Positions 13,050 to 24,597 of a DNA stretch of 64,000 nucleotides are shown here, in pieces. Made by a program: the position numbers and the translations under genes. The stretch's first letter is position 1. Each line of letters starts with the position of its first letter. This DNA is from Coffea arabica (Eukaryota; Streptophyta; Magnoliopsida; Gentianales; Rubiaceae), in assembly GCF_036785885.1 (NCBI RefSeq), contig NC_092326.1, positions 41,812,287 to 41,876,286 on the forward strand, written 5' to 3'. The notes below the pieces were generated by a model. That model saw only the letters and a list, made by a program, of their open reading frames with translations. It did not search any database and had not been told where the DNA came from.

Positions 13050-13623
13050 GTTATTGTTATTATTGTTTGTTGGTATTATCTTATTATTTTATTTTCTCTT
13101 AGTTTGTTAACTTGCTTATTTTTCAGCATTACTGATTTATGATAAATTTTACCCTATTTTCTTATCTTTCTAAAATGAAAATTTAAATTTATATATGAAA
13201 AAAATGTTAAGGGTTCAAAATTTTTGGATTAAGTTTTTATATTAATTTTTATAGTACTTAGTTCAAATTTTTATATTCTTATTATTCAATTATTAAATAA
13301 TAGGTAATTTTGTGACATAGAGTATAAATGAAAAAAATTGGTAATTAAGTTTATTGAACATTATAAATAAATATTTAAAACTAATGATGGATACAAAGAG
13401 TGGTATAAATCGATAACTTAGTTTGCAAAAATGAATTTAAATGAGTTTACAAAAAGTTAAAATAAATGGGTTATAAATGGGTAATTGGGTTACCCAATTC
13501 ATTTTTTGACTTACCCATTTATACCCATCTAATTAAATGGGTATAAATGAGTTGACTCACTTATACCCATTACCCATTTTACCCAACCCAAACCCGCCCA
13601 AGTCACTCATTTTGACACCTCTA
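12698..13623. mobile_element. Non-autonomous hAT element with internal TTA repeat
   Basis: The ends TAGAGGTGGCAAA and TTTTGACACCTCTA are imperfect terminal inverted repeats, and the 8-base sequence CACATGAC is duplicated exactly at 12690-12697 and 13624-13631. An 8-bp duplication with TAGRGGTG termini is diagnostic of hAT elements. Both subterminal zones are full of ACCCAT/ATGGGT motifs in both orientations. The centre contains a long TTA microsatellite. No transposase is encoded. Confidence 0.85.
12961..13066. repeat. TTA trinucleotide microsatellite
   Basis: About 30 uninterrupted TTA units followed by interrupted TTG/TTA units. It lies inside the hAT element at 12698-13623. The poly-leucine and poly-isoleucine open frames over this stretch are artefacts of the repeat. 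Confidence 0.95.
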
Positions 13624-13762
13624 CACATGACTAACTCTATTAAGTTATTTAAATATCTCGTTAAACGCCTTAATATTAACTTTATTTGTCAAAATGAGGG
13701 ACTAAATTCTAAAGGATCAAATTGACCACGATCCAAAGAAAATGGATCAAAATGATCGTTTC

Positions 13763-15439
13763 GATCACCGATAAACAAATAAAAATATTTCTCCACTAAG
13801 GTGAACAGATTTTTCCCTTTTTGTGAATTCTCTCATAAAAAAATTTTTTTTTTTTTGGGAATTCCCTCATACGTAATTGATGCCTGCCCACGTTTCAAAT
13901 TAGTATCATTGAAACTTGAAAAGTTTAATTGCAGGCTGCAAAAGAGATCAGAATGTGCAACCATTTCTTGACGCCTGTCATTTCGTCTCTTCTTGCCTAG
14001 AAACACAATTGTTTCATAGAAGGTGATTGTTCCAGCACAGGTTACATCAGAAAGAAACCCGAACATGGCATGAGTGATGGGAGTAACAGGTCCTTTCAGT
14101 TCTCAGAAATGGCCCATTGTCCTTGATTGTGCTCTGCAAGGATACTGGAATGAGCATCTTTTTCTAGCATCCAGTTTGCTTTGCCATCGAAAGTGCTTTT
14201 CCTCAACTGATCATTGATTTGGCTGCCCATTCAGCCTCTTTCTGTGATCACCATATGGAGTAGATGATCTCGGTTACATCATCCCCAGCCCTTCATCAGG
14301 AAAGCTCCACTTCTATCATGCGTCCGCCATTTGCTGCTTTATGCCAAAGGGTAAAAAAAAAAAAAACCAAAAACAAAAATCTAACGAAAGGACCAGTAGA
14401 GAGTATCAGTAGACTGCAATTTGTCATTGCAGGAAGTCTTATTACAAACAAAAACTAAGAAAAGAATGGAAGATGAAAAGCAGAATTTGCACAGAAAGAT
14501 AGAGAGTATCAGCCAAAGCAGAGGACTGCGATAACTCGGGAATGACAGAATTCTAGCACCATATATCTTGCATACCAAACAACACTTCGAACATGCACAG
14601 ATAGACTTCTACAGTTGTGTGTGATTACCACATTTAAATACCAAAAACTCATTCGACAAATACTAGAGACATTTGGTTTATTACTGTTTCTTTTTCTTGG
14701 GCCACCAAAAAAAGATTTTATCAAAGACTTCATTTAATCAAATTTCACATCTGAGTTGATAGAATTTGGATGTGAAAGCAAGAGAGAAGTTCATCTTTCA
14801 AGTAAGAACTGGAACCTTCTGATTGGCGGCTAAGTTTAGACCCTTTCTGCTTAGAGGTACGCAACTCCACACTTTTTGTGAGAAATATCAGTAACTGTAG
14901 ACTTGTCTATCGTAAAACCACAATATATAGTTATCTTACAAGCCAAAATGGAGTTTCAATTGCTTAACATGAAAGAGCATATAAAGGAAATCAGTACATA
15001 TTCACAACTGCAGAAAGTACTAAGGCAGCCATAACATTATTTGCGTAGCTAGACCAGTGGCAGAGAACTGTTAATACAAGAAAAAAGAAACTGGTTCTCT
15101 TAAGCTCAGATACCAAATAGAGGGTTTGCCATAGTGATCACCAAAATTGGAATAATATTTTAAGAAATGGTTAGGCTGATCTTCATCTAATACATATCTT
15201 TGTGCCGTCCAATTTTTTTAATTAAACAGAACACTAAATCCAGCCTTTCACAAGATTGTGAAAAGTAGTGCATATGGCCTGATTGTAGATTGATGCACGT
15301 ACAATATCAATGCACCAAGTTGAGGGGATGGTTGTCCTCTCCACATAGGGTAAAGGGAAGCCTGAAGATAACTGCTCAAGAATGTTTTTCTAAGAGCAAA
15401 GACCAAAAGGATTATAAGTAGATCATACAAAATTTTGGA
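13763..15439. other. Intergenic DNA, no gene seen
   Basis: Short open frames on both strands show no domain, no consistent splice structure and no start context worth defending. The moderately mixed composition at 13860-14340 would allow an old gene fragment or untranslated sequence, but I cannot support one. Confidence 0.45.
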
Positions 15440-16008
15440 TTACCCAGCTCCATGACATCTTGTCTGGAACTTTCAAAGATGCATATGTTCCGCACTTTCT
15501 CCCAAATAATCTGAGTGATACAAACAAATGATCCATACTCTCAGCAGCTTCAAGACAGAACGCTCAAGCCTCAAGAACCAGTTTAATCAAGAGCTTAGAG
15601 TGGGAAGTAGTCTTGGAATCAAGAGCTTTACAGGCTTGCTCACCACTGGACTTTCAGTTCCTTTGGTCATCAGTTTAAGAGAAAGATACTTGCCGTCACT
15701 GTATTCAAAATTTGGAAGGCTAGAAATGTGGCTAGGTTTCAATCTAAGCAACAGTCAGCTGTGGGAATTCTGGAATCTATAGTAGCCACCATTCACTGCG
15801 CGGTTTTATCTTGACGAAAAATTTCTGGGACTAAGGAAAATTGGGAACTGGTTGTTAAATGGGGCTCCCTTGCAATTGCCTGTGATAGTTTTGTTAGTGG
15901 TTAGTATTAGCGTGTTATTGTATGATGTAGTAGAGTTCCATCTTGTGTAAAACTTTCTTGTTGATCTTAGTTAAAGCTCTTTCATTTTGTACCAAAAAAA
16001 AAAAAAAA
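15440..16008 (+). pseudogene. 3' remnant of a LINE retrotransposon
   Basis: In one frame upstream of 15782 the sequence reads RKILAVTVFKIWKARN then ends at a stop after IVATIHCAVLS. The IWKARN segment is characteristic of the C-terminus of plant L1-type reverse transcriptase proteins, after the zinc-binding region. Earlier sequence (about 15440-15510) resembles a frameshifted version of that region. A non-coding tail of about 200 bases then ends in TTTTGTACC plus a 15-base A run (15994-16008), the expected LINE 3' end. The copy is truncated and frameshifted; no flanking duplication was recognised. Confidence 0.6.
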
Positions 16009-16767
16009 CCACTGGTGCTTGGTCCAGGTCAGTAGCTGAAAGCAGCCGAACAGAGTTAAATGATGCAAATTAAATCCATAGTCATTAAGCCTGCAGAATT
16101 GCGCAAAAGATAAGAGCATGCACATAATTCATGTCCTGGAATCAAAACCAACCCTTTGATTTTCACCAGTTGCTTTTTGGGAAAAGAACTCAGAACTGCC
16201 TTCTAACACTTCATGATCCCATAATTATAATGCAACAATTATACGGAGTAATTAAAATTGGTCTACATCCTTGGATGGGGAATGTTTGTAGAAGTTGCCA
16301 GGGGATTTTTCCTCTTCTAGCCACATTACCAGTACCACTTATGGACTATTAATATGTTGTCGTCCAAGGAACATTAATCAGCTAGCTGATTTTTAATTAA
16401 ATTACCAATGCAGCATATATATATATATTTTTTTTGGGTCTAAATGCAGCAACCTACTCATAATCTTACGTTACATTATGGAGGATAAAAATTAACTAAA
16501 TTTGTATGAGCACTAAAGAGACAGAGAATCCAAATCCAAACTAAACAGGTGCCTTTTAATGTACCGAGCGGAATTGAACGCTGGAACATTAGACTGGCCA
16601 GAGACCAGAGGTTCAGTTCAATGCAGCATATCATTACATGGGTCACTTGTGACATGCAAATTTCCATGTAAGAGTGTACTTTAAACATATCCGAACAACT
16701 CCAAAAAAAAAATTAAAATAAAACTTGCTAACAGGAGGCACAAATGGAATTACATATCCAAATAATG

Positions 16768-16805
<38 letters not shown>

Positions 16806-17070
16806 ATTAAATTAGTAAATCGAAATTAGGGCTGCTTAAGTAACCTGTGCATGTAGTCGATGTACATTAGCAAATAAACTATGCATGGGATAATAATAAA
16901 CAAGACGATGTGCGAGTTAGATTTTATTGTCAATGGCAGCCCTGTTCCTAGAACAACAACTCAACAAAGCATAACATGAGATATAAAGCGCCTCCATATA
17001 TACTAAAAAGCTCAAAGATAATGTTATCTCCTTGTTGCCAAAAGTGCCAGTCAAAGATGATATATTACCT
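16009..17070. other. Intergenic DNA, no gene seen
   Basis: Contains a TA/TG compound microsatellite at about 16768-16806. No coding region with recognisable features. Confidence 0.55.
16768..16806. repeat. Compound TA / TG microsatellite
   Basis: A short TA run passes directly into a TG run of about a dozen units. Confidence 0.9.
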
Positions 17071-17079
17071 TTAAATTAA

Positions 17080-18195
17080 GGGATAATTGCATAAAACTTC
17101 CCTAAGATTTTTGACAATTGCATTCACCTCCTCTGAAATTTAGAAAATAGCACTAACCTTCCTTGAATTTAAGATTTTGATAACAACTTCAGCCTATATT
17201 AGAGAAAGTGCCATTAAAAAAGTCTTTTGAGAAGTGAGATAATAATTTTGTTCTATTTATACCCTTTTTGTCTCTTGTGAGATTGTATTAGTAAAAGAAT
17301 AAAAAACATTAAGAGATGGAAATAATTAGTGAAACTTAAAGGATATATGTGTAAAGAGAACAAGGACAGCAATAAAATCTACAAGAAGCAACAAACATAT
17401 GCTTAGAAAAATGAGATTCTAAAACATATAGAAAGACTGTTGATCAAACAAGAAAATTCACATTTGATCAGTACAAGAGAACTTCTTATTATCATACTTT
17501 ATAATATATCGATTTTACACTATTTATCATATTTCGTACACAGCTATATTCTCTCATGATCGATACAACAATTTCATCATACTATAACTAACACTACAAC
17601 TTTATGTATTAAGTTGAGATGATAAAGGATTGCTTACCTATTATCTTCTGATTGTCACAGATTTTTAACAGAAAAATCCTCAAATTTTGCCTTGATTTCT
17701 ACTTTCTTTCTTCTTTGGTTTCATGAATGCATAAGATGAAATAAGTTCAACCAAAACACCGAAACTTATTCTTTTATGAAGTCTTGTTTGGAGGTTTATT
17801 TCTCCTATATTTTTCTTAGTTCTGCCTCTCTTCTATGTAGAAAATACATGATTTGCATTGTGCTCTCAAGTTTTTGTCAATCACAAAATGGCACCCATGT
17901 TGGAGTATCAATAGGAGCTATTTTGTAAGTGCATTTACAGTGCCTAATGAAGCAAAAAATAACTGTTAATCTTGCTTAATTAGCTATTTTAGACTTGTTT
18001 ATTGCCCTAATTTCTTTGGTCCAAATTTGTTTACTAACAACCTTAAACTCTTAGGGTATAGAAGTAAATTTATCCTATCTTATGTCAACTATAGGTCCCA
18101 AATTCATGTTAGGGGAGGTTAGTGCTATTTTCTAAATCTTAGGGGAGATGAGTGCAACTGTCAACAACCTCAGGGGAGGTTTCTGCAATTATTCC
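17080..18195. mobile_element. Non-autonomous Mutator-like element, older copy
   Basis: The 1116-base unit is flanked by an exact 9-base duplication TTAAATTAA (17071-17079 and 18196-18204), the size made by Mutator-family transposases. It starts GGGATAATTGCA and ends with the inverse of GGAATAATTGCAG. The terminal inverted repeats extend about 95 bases with visible divergence, and both arms share AGAAAATAGCACTAACC. The same terminal design is found at 46879-48322. The interior is AT-rich and has no open frame of note, so a transposase would have to be supplied from elsewhere. Confidence 0.85.
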
Positions 18196-18204
18196 TTAAA
18201 TTAA

Positions 18205-19510
18205 AGGAAGCAGATGATTTCAAAACTAGAAGACAAATTCCAATTATGCAAATGACAGTGTACTCCAGTCCACAGTGGGCTCACGCAGGAAAGTGAGGAA
18301 ATGAGACGATGGATGCTGAAATCCGGGGAATTGGGTCCCCAGCATGATGGAATAAGTTTACAGTCAGCAACCAAGCACCTTTAATTGCTCAGCCAATGAA
18401 TTTGGATGCCCACGCCGGCCAAGCAGTCCTGTTTGGAATGATTTCCAAGGAACGGTTACTGAAAGTACATATTTCTGCACCCCACAGCAGCAGTAAAAGT
18501 TCAATCTTGATAGTCTAGCCGTAGTTAATGCTTCTATACTTGTACAGGGCAAAGAAGAAAAGTTACTAACATTTAAGTTTTAACAACCGACTGATTATGC
18601 AGTCTTCTATGTAACTGTACCCAGATACCACCTTTTCTCAAGTCATTACTTGAATCTTTTATTAGGATAAGAGGAACTTGACGCTGAATCGATCTTGTGG
18701 TTTACCATTGGTGGAAGAAAGAAGTGCAAGGGGGAAAAAATGCAGCCTAATCATTAACCCTGTGTACATCTGGATGAGTTTGCTTGCAAATTTCTGTTGA
18801 TGTATACATGCTTGTACTCATGTGTACAAGTCTTGGTATAATAAATTAGCTTGAAGACTTTGTGTGGCAATGAATCCAAAGAAAAGGATGTAATAGGCTA
18901 CTTGCATTGTTCAAGATATGTACTTCGCTGATTAATCCAGAAAGATGAGCTATCTCAAGATTGTGACGCCGCTTTTCTTTCCACATTGATGAAGATGAGT
19001 GGGAAATGATGGAATCCGAACGCTTTAGCAAGTGGCAGCATATATGAACAAGATTTTATGATGTGATCTGCTAATTTACAAGAGGCAATTAACCAGCGTG
19101 TTGCATAGCCTCTGATACAAGCTACTAATCTTCGAAAGGTCGTAATACTCAAAATGTAAGAAATAGAAGAGTACAATTTCTGCAAGTAATGGTTCTTTTT
19201 TGCTGTAAACAGCTTGTATAGTTCGTGATAACAGCAGACTAATTTTGAGCTACAACTCATCCAAACAATGTCCCTGGAACAAGCATGCAAAAGTATACCT
19301 GCACAGCGGAATTCAGCAAAATTCTTGAAGGAACGGTTACATACAACTATCGTCAAGCTGCAGCCCCAGGGAAGAGCTCTTAATGGACAATTTGATTGCA
19401 TAGACGATCCCACCACTACAAAATGATACCAGCAAATTGATTCTGCCAAAAGTTTTAACAAAATGACCTCAATGGCGGACCAACCTTGGCAAAACAAGAA
19501 GTTTAGGGAT
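18205..19510. other. Downstream flank of coiled-coil gene
   Basis: No independent gene is supported. The part nearest 19510 is presumably the 3' untranslated region of the minus-strand coiled-coil gene. A 193-codon open frame at 18955-19536 (minus) overlaps the end of that gene in another frame and resembles no family I know. Confidence 0.5.
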
Positions 19511-22301
19511 TTACTCAATCCTTTGCTTAAGCACATTGCGCAACTGCTTTTTCTGACTCTCCAAGCTTGGTTCCAAGGGCCTGGCCTTCAAACCATTCCT
19601 CTGAATCCCTCGTGGCCATTCAATATATCCTCTCATTGCTCGAGTAACGTGTGGATTTCTTTGGCCAGGCAAGCAGCAATGACCTACCAGCTCATTGTGG
19701 TTGACAGCCTCTTCGGAAAAATTTTCTGGGGAGACGGCTACGTTGGAAGAATTTGATCCATTTGAAGGCCTTCGATTCTCATCAACTGATATTGTCCTGA
19801 GAACATCAGCAACACTAGGTGTGGATCTCCAAAATTTGCGAACAGATGGTCCTTTATTTTTATCTTTCTCCATGGAGGTGAAGTTATTAATCGTACAATT
19901 TAGAGACTGCTGATTTGCATTCTGAATGTTGTGGATAGTGAGACTAGAAACATATCTGCCTCCAGAAATTCCATCCACAGAGTTTGTGCCATCTCCAAGA
20001 GTATGACTTGAATATTGATCCATACTGCAAGTCAAAATTTTCCTGAAACTGGCATTTGCTGAACTCCTATCATGATCAATGCTACGGTCTTTGGTGAATT
20101 CATTAGCTTCACAGCTGGCGTTATGAAATTTAGTGGAGTGAGTGTCGGAAAGATAACTTTGACATTCATGACTTCCAGTTTCCATTGTTCCACCATCTTG
20201 AAGATTCTCAGTGATTGTGTGTATGTCATTCACCGTAGGTGGCATGTAACGTAGCTCCTCTCTATCTTGAACGCTGAATGATTGCATTTCCAGGTTCATG
20301 CCTTCGACTTCTCTCATCTTGATCATCTCTGGAGTTGTACCATTAGTTCTCAACAAATTCTCCAAATCTGCTATCAGATTATTCATCTGGCAGTACTTTT
20401 CTTCAAGAATCAGCTCAGCATCAATTAATTTCATCTGAACACGTTCTTCACGCCAAACTTCAGCAATTTGCAGCATCTGTCTCTCTTCTTCCACTTCCTC
20501 TAGGATTTTTGCGCATTCAACCTTGATAGCTCTTATTTTGGCTTTGTGATCCTTGATGTCATTACCTAGATCATGGCATATATCCTCCAGTAACTCCCTT
20601 GCATTCTTTTCTTTCTCGTATTCTTGCTTGAATTGCTTGGCCGCTAACTTGGCATGGGTTAGATCAGTCAGCAGTTTGGAATTGACGAGATCCATCTTTT
20701 GATAGTTTTTTCTCTCCTTTTGTAGTTCGACCTTTAAGTCATTAATCTTCTGAACCATCTGCCGTTTGCTTCTCTTACTCGACTCCTTCTCTTCACTGTG
20801 CCCCTTCAAAAACTGTTTGATTTTCTTTTTAACCAAATGGCGCTCAGATTCAAGCTCTTTCACCCGATTTTGAGATCTCACAAGTTCAACTTGCAAAGCA
20901 GAAGCAACGGAGATTGTTGCAATTTGGTGACTAGTTACAAGCCTCCCATTGCTGTGAAATTGGCAAACTTCATTGGCACTCGGCGTTTTTAGACCCGCCA
21001 GCTCCCAATCTGAACCTCCCTTCATCGCAGATTTGCAAATGGACAAGAGTGGTTGAAGCTAAATACCAAGGATGCAAAGAATTGAAAGGATATCACAATT
21101 CAACAGTCATGTTCAAAATCGAAGAAAGGATTACGGCACACCTTGTTCATTACGCACTGACTCAACTTCACAATTCTTGAAAGTTGACACAACGACATGA
21201 AGTAAGATGTCAATGAAGGATATGACATTTAATGCAGCAAAGCAAGGGAGCAAATTTTAAGTTCCAATTTGTATAGAACAGAATGCTTTAGAAATGCCGC
21301 AAGGCAAGAACCATTCAGTTAGGCAGAGACGCGGTTGGCTTGCTCTATCAAGGAAACTATAGCTCGCTAACACATTCGATCTGCATCCTCTTGAACAAGA
21401 ACATGTCAGTTATCACCTTACTTCAGTCTTCATTATGATTGTATCATATCTATTATAATTGCAGATCACGTTCAATATCAATGTATTATGCACAGTAATT
21501 CTGTTCTATACTTCTTCTCAGCATCAGATTTGCTCTTTTATCTTGAAACTTTTGATCAACCCTTTTATGCATTTACTTTCGGCTGGGCAAAAACGAAAAC
21601 AAAACAATAATAGACGCATGCTACCATCCAAGAAAAGATCATCATTGCGAGATTGGATTCTCTCTGCAAACAATCTTGATTCTTGAGTAGTAGTATTTCA
21701 TTTTATGAGCTACCCAATTCTTTACATTCCAAGTCTAGCTATGGAAGGAAAGAAAAATTCAAATTGGAAAAAGACACATGCTGCAAAATCCAATAGTCCC
21801 TGGGAAAGAGAGGACAACCACAAAAATTGAATCTTTTTTTGTATTGGAAACTAAAAATTTTTTGAAACATTACATAATAAACAAAGATCAGTTTAAAAAG
21901 CATACCCCAAAACGTAACCGATTAAACCGCCCCTGCCGCGTCATACCACCGCCACCAGAGTTAAAACCCTCCGCCAAGCGCCACATCCGAGCTGCCAACT
22001 TCCTAGCTGAGACCCCTTCCACAATGCCACCTCGCACCTGCCGGATCCCTTCCCCTCCGGCGGGAGCCGCAGCACCGGATACAGCACCATCTGATTTCCA
22101 CTCCACACGTGGAGTGGCCAACCCACTTGCCTCCCACCTAAACCTCCTTCTAGGTCCCCTTATCGTACTCCGGTGGCCGGAGAGGTTCCCAGTTCCATCA
22201 GTCACGCGTCGCCCACGTGATCGTGAACTAAGAGAATGACCATTAACGAAGTCTTTACCAAAATCACATGGAAATTTATGGGCTCTGTCTGAAGTTTCCA
22301 T
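19511..22301 (-). CDS. Coiled-coil protein of the At5g41620 family
   Basis: Two exons are modelled: 22301-21906 and 21058-19511, joined in phase 0 over an 847-base GT-AG intron, giving 647 residues. Exon 1 is G+C-rich and carries the basic N-terminal half, including a VSARKLAARMWRL segment near residues 100-115. A similar S-ARKL-A-LW motif is the signature of the plant At5g41620/At1g64180/At3g11590 coiled-coil family. Exon 2 encodes a long charged heptad-rich region, about residues 165-375, with EVWREERVQMKL, another family hallmark. The tail is serine/asparagine-rich, ends with a basic patch and looks disordered. Family members are described only loosely as coiled-coil or USO1-like proteins, so no biochemical role is claimed. 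The ATG at 22301 is the first in frame. Length is close to the Arabidopsis homologue. Confidence 0.85.
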
Positions 22302-22497
22302 GTTATTGCTTAGCTAGGCACGTATCATCTGACCTGCCATTGCACTGGAAAAAGAAAGCAAGAAAGTTTTAGACTGTGTGAGTGTTCTTGAGAAAAGGGG
22401 AGGGGGGGGGGGTTCTTGAGTGTTCAGGTTGACATTCATTCAACTGTGTCACTGTGTGAGTGTGTGTGTTTTCAGGGAGATGAGCCATTAGGAGGGA

Positions 22498-22505
22498 TTA
22501 ATATA
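22498..22505 (-). promoter_or_regulatory. Candidate TATA box for the coiled-coil gene
   Basis: Read on the minus strand this is TATATTAA, about 200 bases upstream of the start codon at 22301. Between the two lie a 5' leader with a GT-rich run and a G run (22396-22412). Position and sequence are plausible but not proof. Confidence 0.35.
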
Positions 22506-24058
22506 GGACAAGGAGCTGGAAACCAGTTGGGTAGAGGGCACAGAAATGCATGCGGGCACATCTGATGAAAGCGATCAATAAATTCACTCTCCGCTGAGCA
22601 GCTTTCTGTAGCCTGCCTCCATAGATTTACTACTCAAGAACTAGTCACTACTGTGTTGCAAGTTGTACTCTTTTCCTTTCGGGGTTCGACCAAGTTGTTA
22701 ATTCCATTCATTAGGGAAACAATCAAAACGGTGCAAGTATGACAAAAGGAGTAAAGTAACTACGTAAGATTTCAAATATATGAACGATCAAATAAGGATA
22801 AATTACTCATTACTCGTACTTTAGTATAATATCTGCATAAGCAATACCTTGAAATTTTATGTCAAGTGAAATAGATAAAAAGCATCTCTCGTTACCAGAG
22901 ATGCAACTTCGAAAATAGGTAAGATTAACACTGACATTCAACTAATGATGCTACAAAAAACTAATTTTCAATTCACATAAAATTCTAGGAGGCTTTACGA
23001 GAATTATGCAGTATCAAGCAAAAGTAAAAGAGCATTATGAGTAATTTATCCTAGAAATTACGCAAAAATCATGTCTTGGTGCAATAACAAGTTCCGCCGC
23101 TTCTGTAATTGGCGAGTCTCCCATCGAAATAGGCAAAATCTACGGTTTCTACTTACCATGTTCGATTTTGGTCACAACCACCTGCGATTGCTGTGAATTT
23201 GTTGGTGTCGCAGCCCCATTACAGAGCCATTTAATTAGGTCCTGTTTCAACAACAACCAATTGGTGCAAGACATGCAACTGCGACGGGGGAGAAACTCAC
23301 GGCTAGGTACTAGAGCTTTTAAAGAGTTACAACTTACAATCGAGCTACACAATCAAACATTGAACAAACACATATTTATTATTTTTTTGGTTTCAATTAG
23401 TTAAGGGTTAAATGCGCTAAACCCTGCATGTACCTTTAGTTTTTTTTTTTTCATAGACAGAAGAAATATACACACACAATTAGATTAGAAACGCTAAGAA
23501 GTCATCGTCAAATTGGATCCAAAGACCAATCTAAAGGGGACCCACAAATCAATACCATCCAGCCAATTGGTGACATGCATTTACCTTTAGTTGTCCATTT
23601 GAATTTATTAAAATAAGCACTTCGCTCCCTTATTTGTTAGTTTAAGATAAAAGCGTCATTACTATTTTATTTTGTTTCTTTTTTACTTATGCAGTTCCTT
23701 ATTTTTCACTACTTTCTTTTTGTTTTTGTATGTTTTCTTCTTTTACTATTTTCATTTTTTTCACTCTTCTTATGTCACTACTTTGTTTGATTTTCCTATT
23801 AGCATTACTAATTTGTACATTTATTATAATATTGTAATTCTCTTTTACTTATAAATTCATTCTTGTTTTATTTATTTGCATTATATATTAAACAACTGAA
23901 GACAAACCGTATAGCGTAAAAAAATTAATATGTGCATGTCATAATCAAATTGGCTCGTGCATAGAAGAAATCCAAATTAACAGCCCAAATTAGCGTTTAC
24001 TGGATGAACCAACATCTCTAAGCTCAAGCAAGCTATTATGTTTCTAGAAAAGATTTCA
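22506..24058. other. Intergenic DNA, no gene seen
   Basis: Open frames at 23149-23404 on both strands overlap and have no recognisable features. The part from 23640 to 23900 is T-rich. Confidence 0.55.
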
Positions 24059-24066
24059 GCTAGCGG

Positions 24067-24589
24067 TAGGCCTGTCAACGGGTCGGATCTAGACCCGAAT
24101 CCGGACCGGATCCGTGAAATTATTGCGGGTATGGATAGGGATTTAATTCCGTTTTTCGGATCCGGATTCGTTTTGTCAAACAAAAAAACGGGTTGGATAC
24201 GAAATATAGTATTCCGACCCGTATTAGATCCGGATCCGGATATAAATGAATTAATAATTTAAAAAATATATATTTATCAATATAATTTGATTAGGGTGAT
24301 GAATGTGAGTAAAGTTAATTTGATTTCTTTTCTTATTTGGTTTTTTCTTTGCATTAGTTAGAAATTAGTTTACAAATATATTTTTTTCTCATTTTTATTA
24401 GAAATTATAAATTTTGCTAAATTTGTGCGGGTAGACCCGATCCGGATCCGAGACCCGCCGGATCCGGATCCGGAATATAGAATAAAAGATCCGTCGGGTA
24501 AACGGATCGGATCCGGTTCCGGTATAGTAATTCGGGTCCGGATCCGGAATAATGAATTCCGATCCGGACCCGGCCCGTTGACAGCCCTA
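24067..24589. mobile_element. Non-autonomous hAT element rich in CGGATCCG motifs
   Basis: The ends TAGGCCTGTCAACGGG and CCCGTTGACAGCCCTA are terminal inverted repeats with one mismatch. The 8-base duplication GCTAGCGG is exact at 24059-24066 and 24590-24597. Both subterminal zones contain many copies of GGATCCGG-type palindromes in both orientations, which could serve as multiple transposase binding sites as in other hAT elements (inference). The 523-base unit has no transposase; open frames on both strands across it come from the motif repeats. Confidence 0.9.
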
Positions 24590-24597
24590 GCTAGCGG

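Larger units (their letters stand above)
10052..13750. mobile_element. Outer inverted-repeat element enclosing several others
   Basis: The left arm near 10052 (TTGGTCCCTTATTTT, followed by AATCAATTTGAT) is matched in inverse orientation by the right arm at about 13690-13750 (GGATCAAATTGACCACGATCC). Subterminal AAATAAAGT motifs agree as well. Two further left arms (10199, 11212) and two further right arms (about 10623, 12656) of the same pattern lie inside, giving a nested arrangement. Long diverged terminal repeats suggest old Mutator-type elements; exact ends and duplications were not resolved. Confidence 0.45.

Noticed and set aside
12793..13142. Open frames with long leucine or isoleucine runs
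   Set aside because: They translate a TTA microsatellite inside a hAT element and have no other protein character.
18955..19536. 193-codon minus-strand open frame
   Set aside because: It overlaps the end of the coiled-coil gene in another frame, lies mainly in its 3' flank and resembles no known family.
21778..22239. 153-codon plus-strand open frame
   Set aside because: It is antisense to exon 1 of the coiled-coil gene and follows from that exon's G+C richness.
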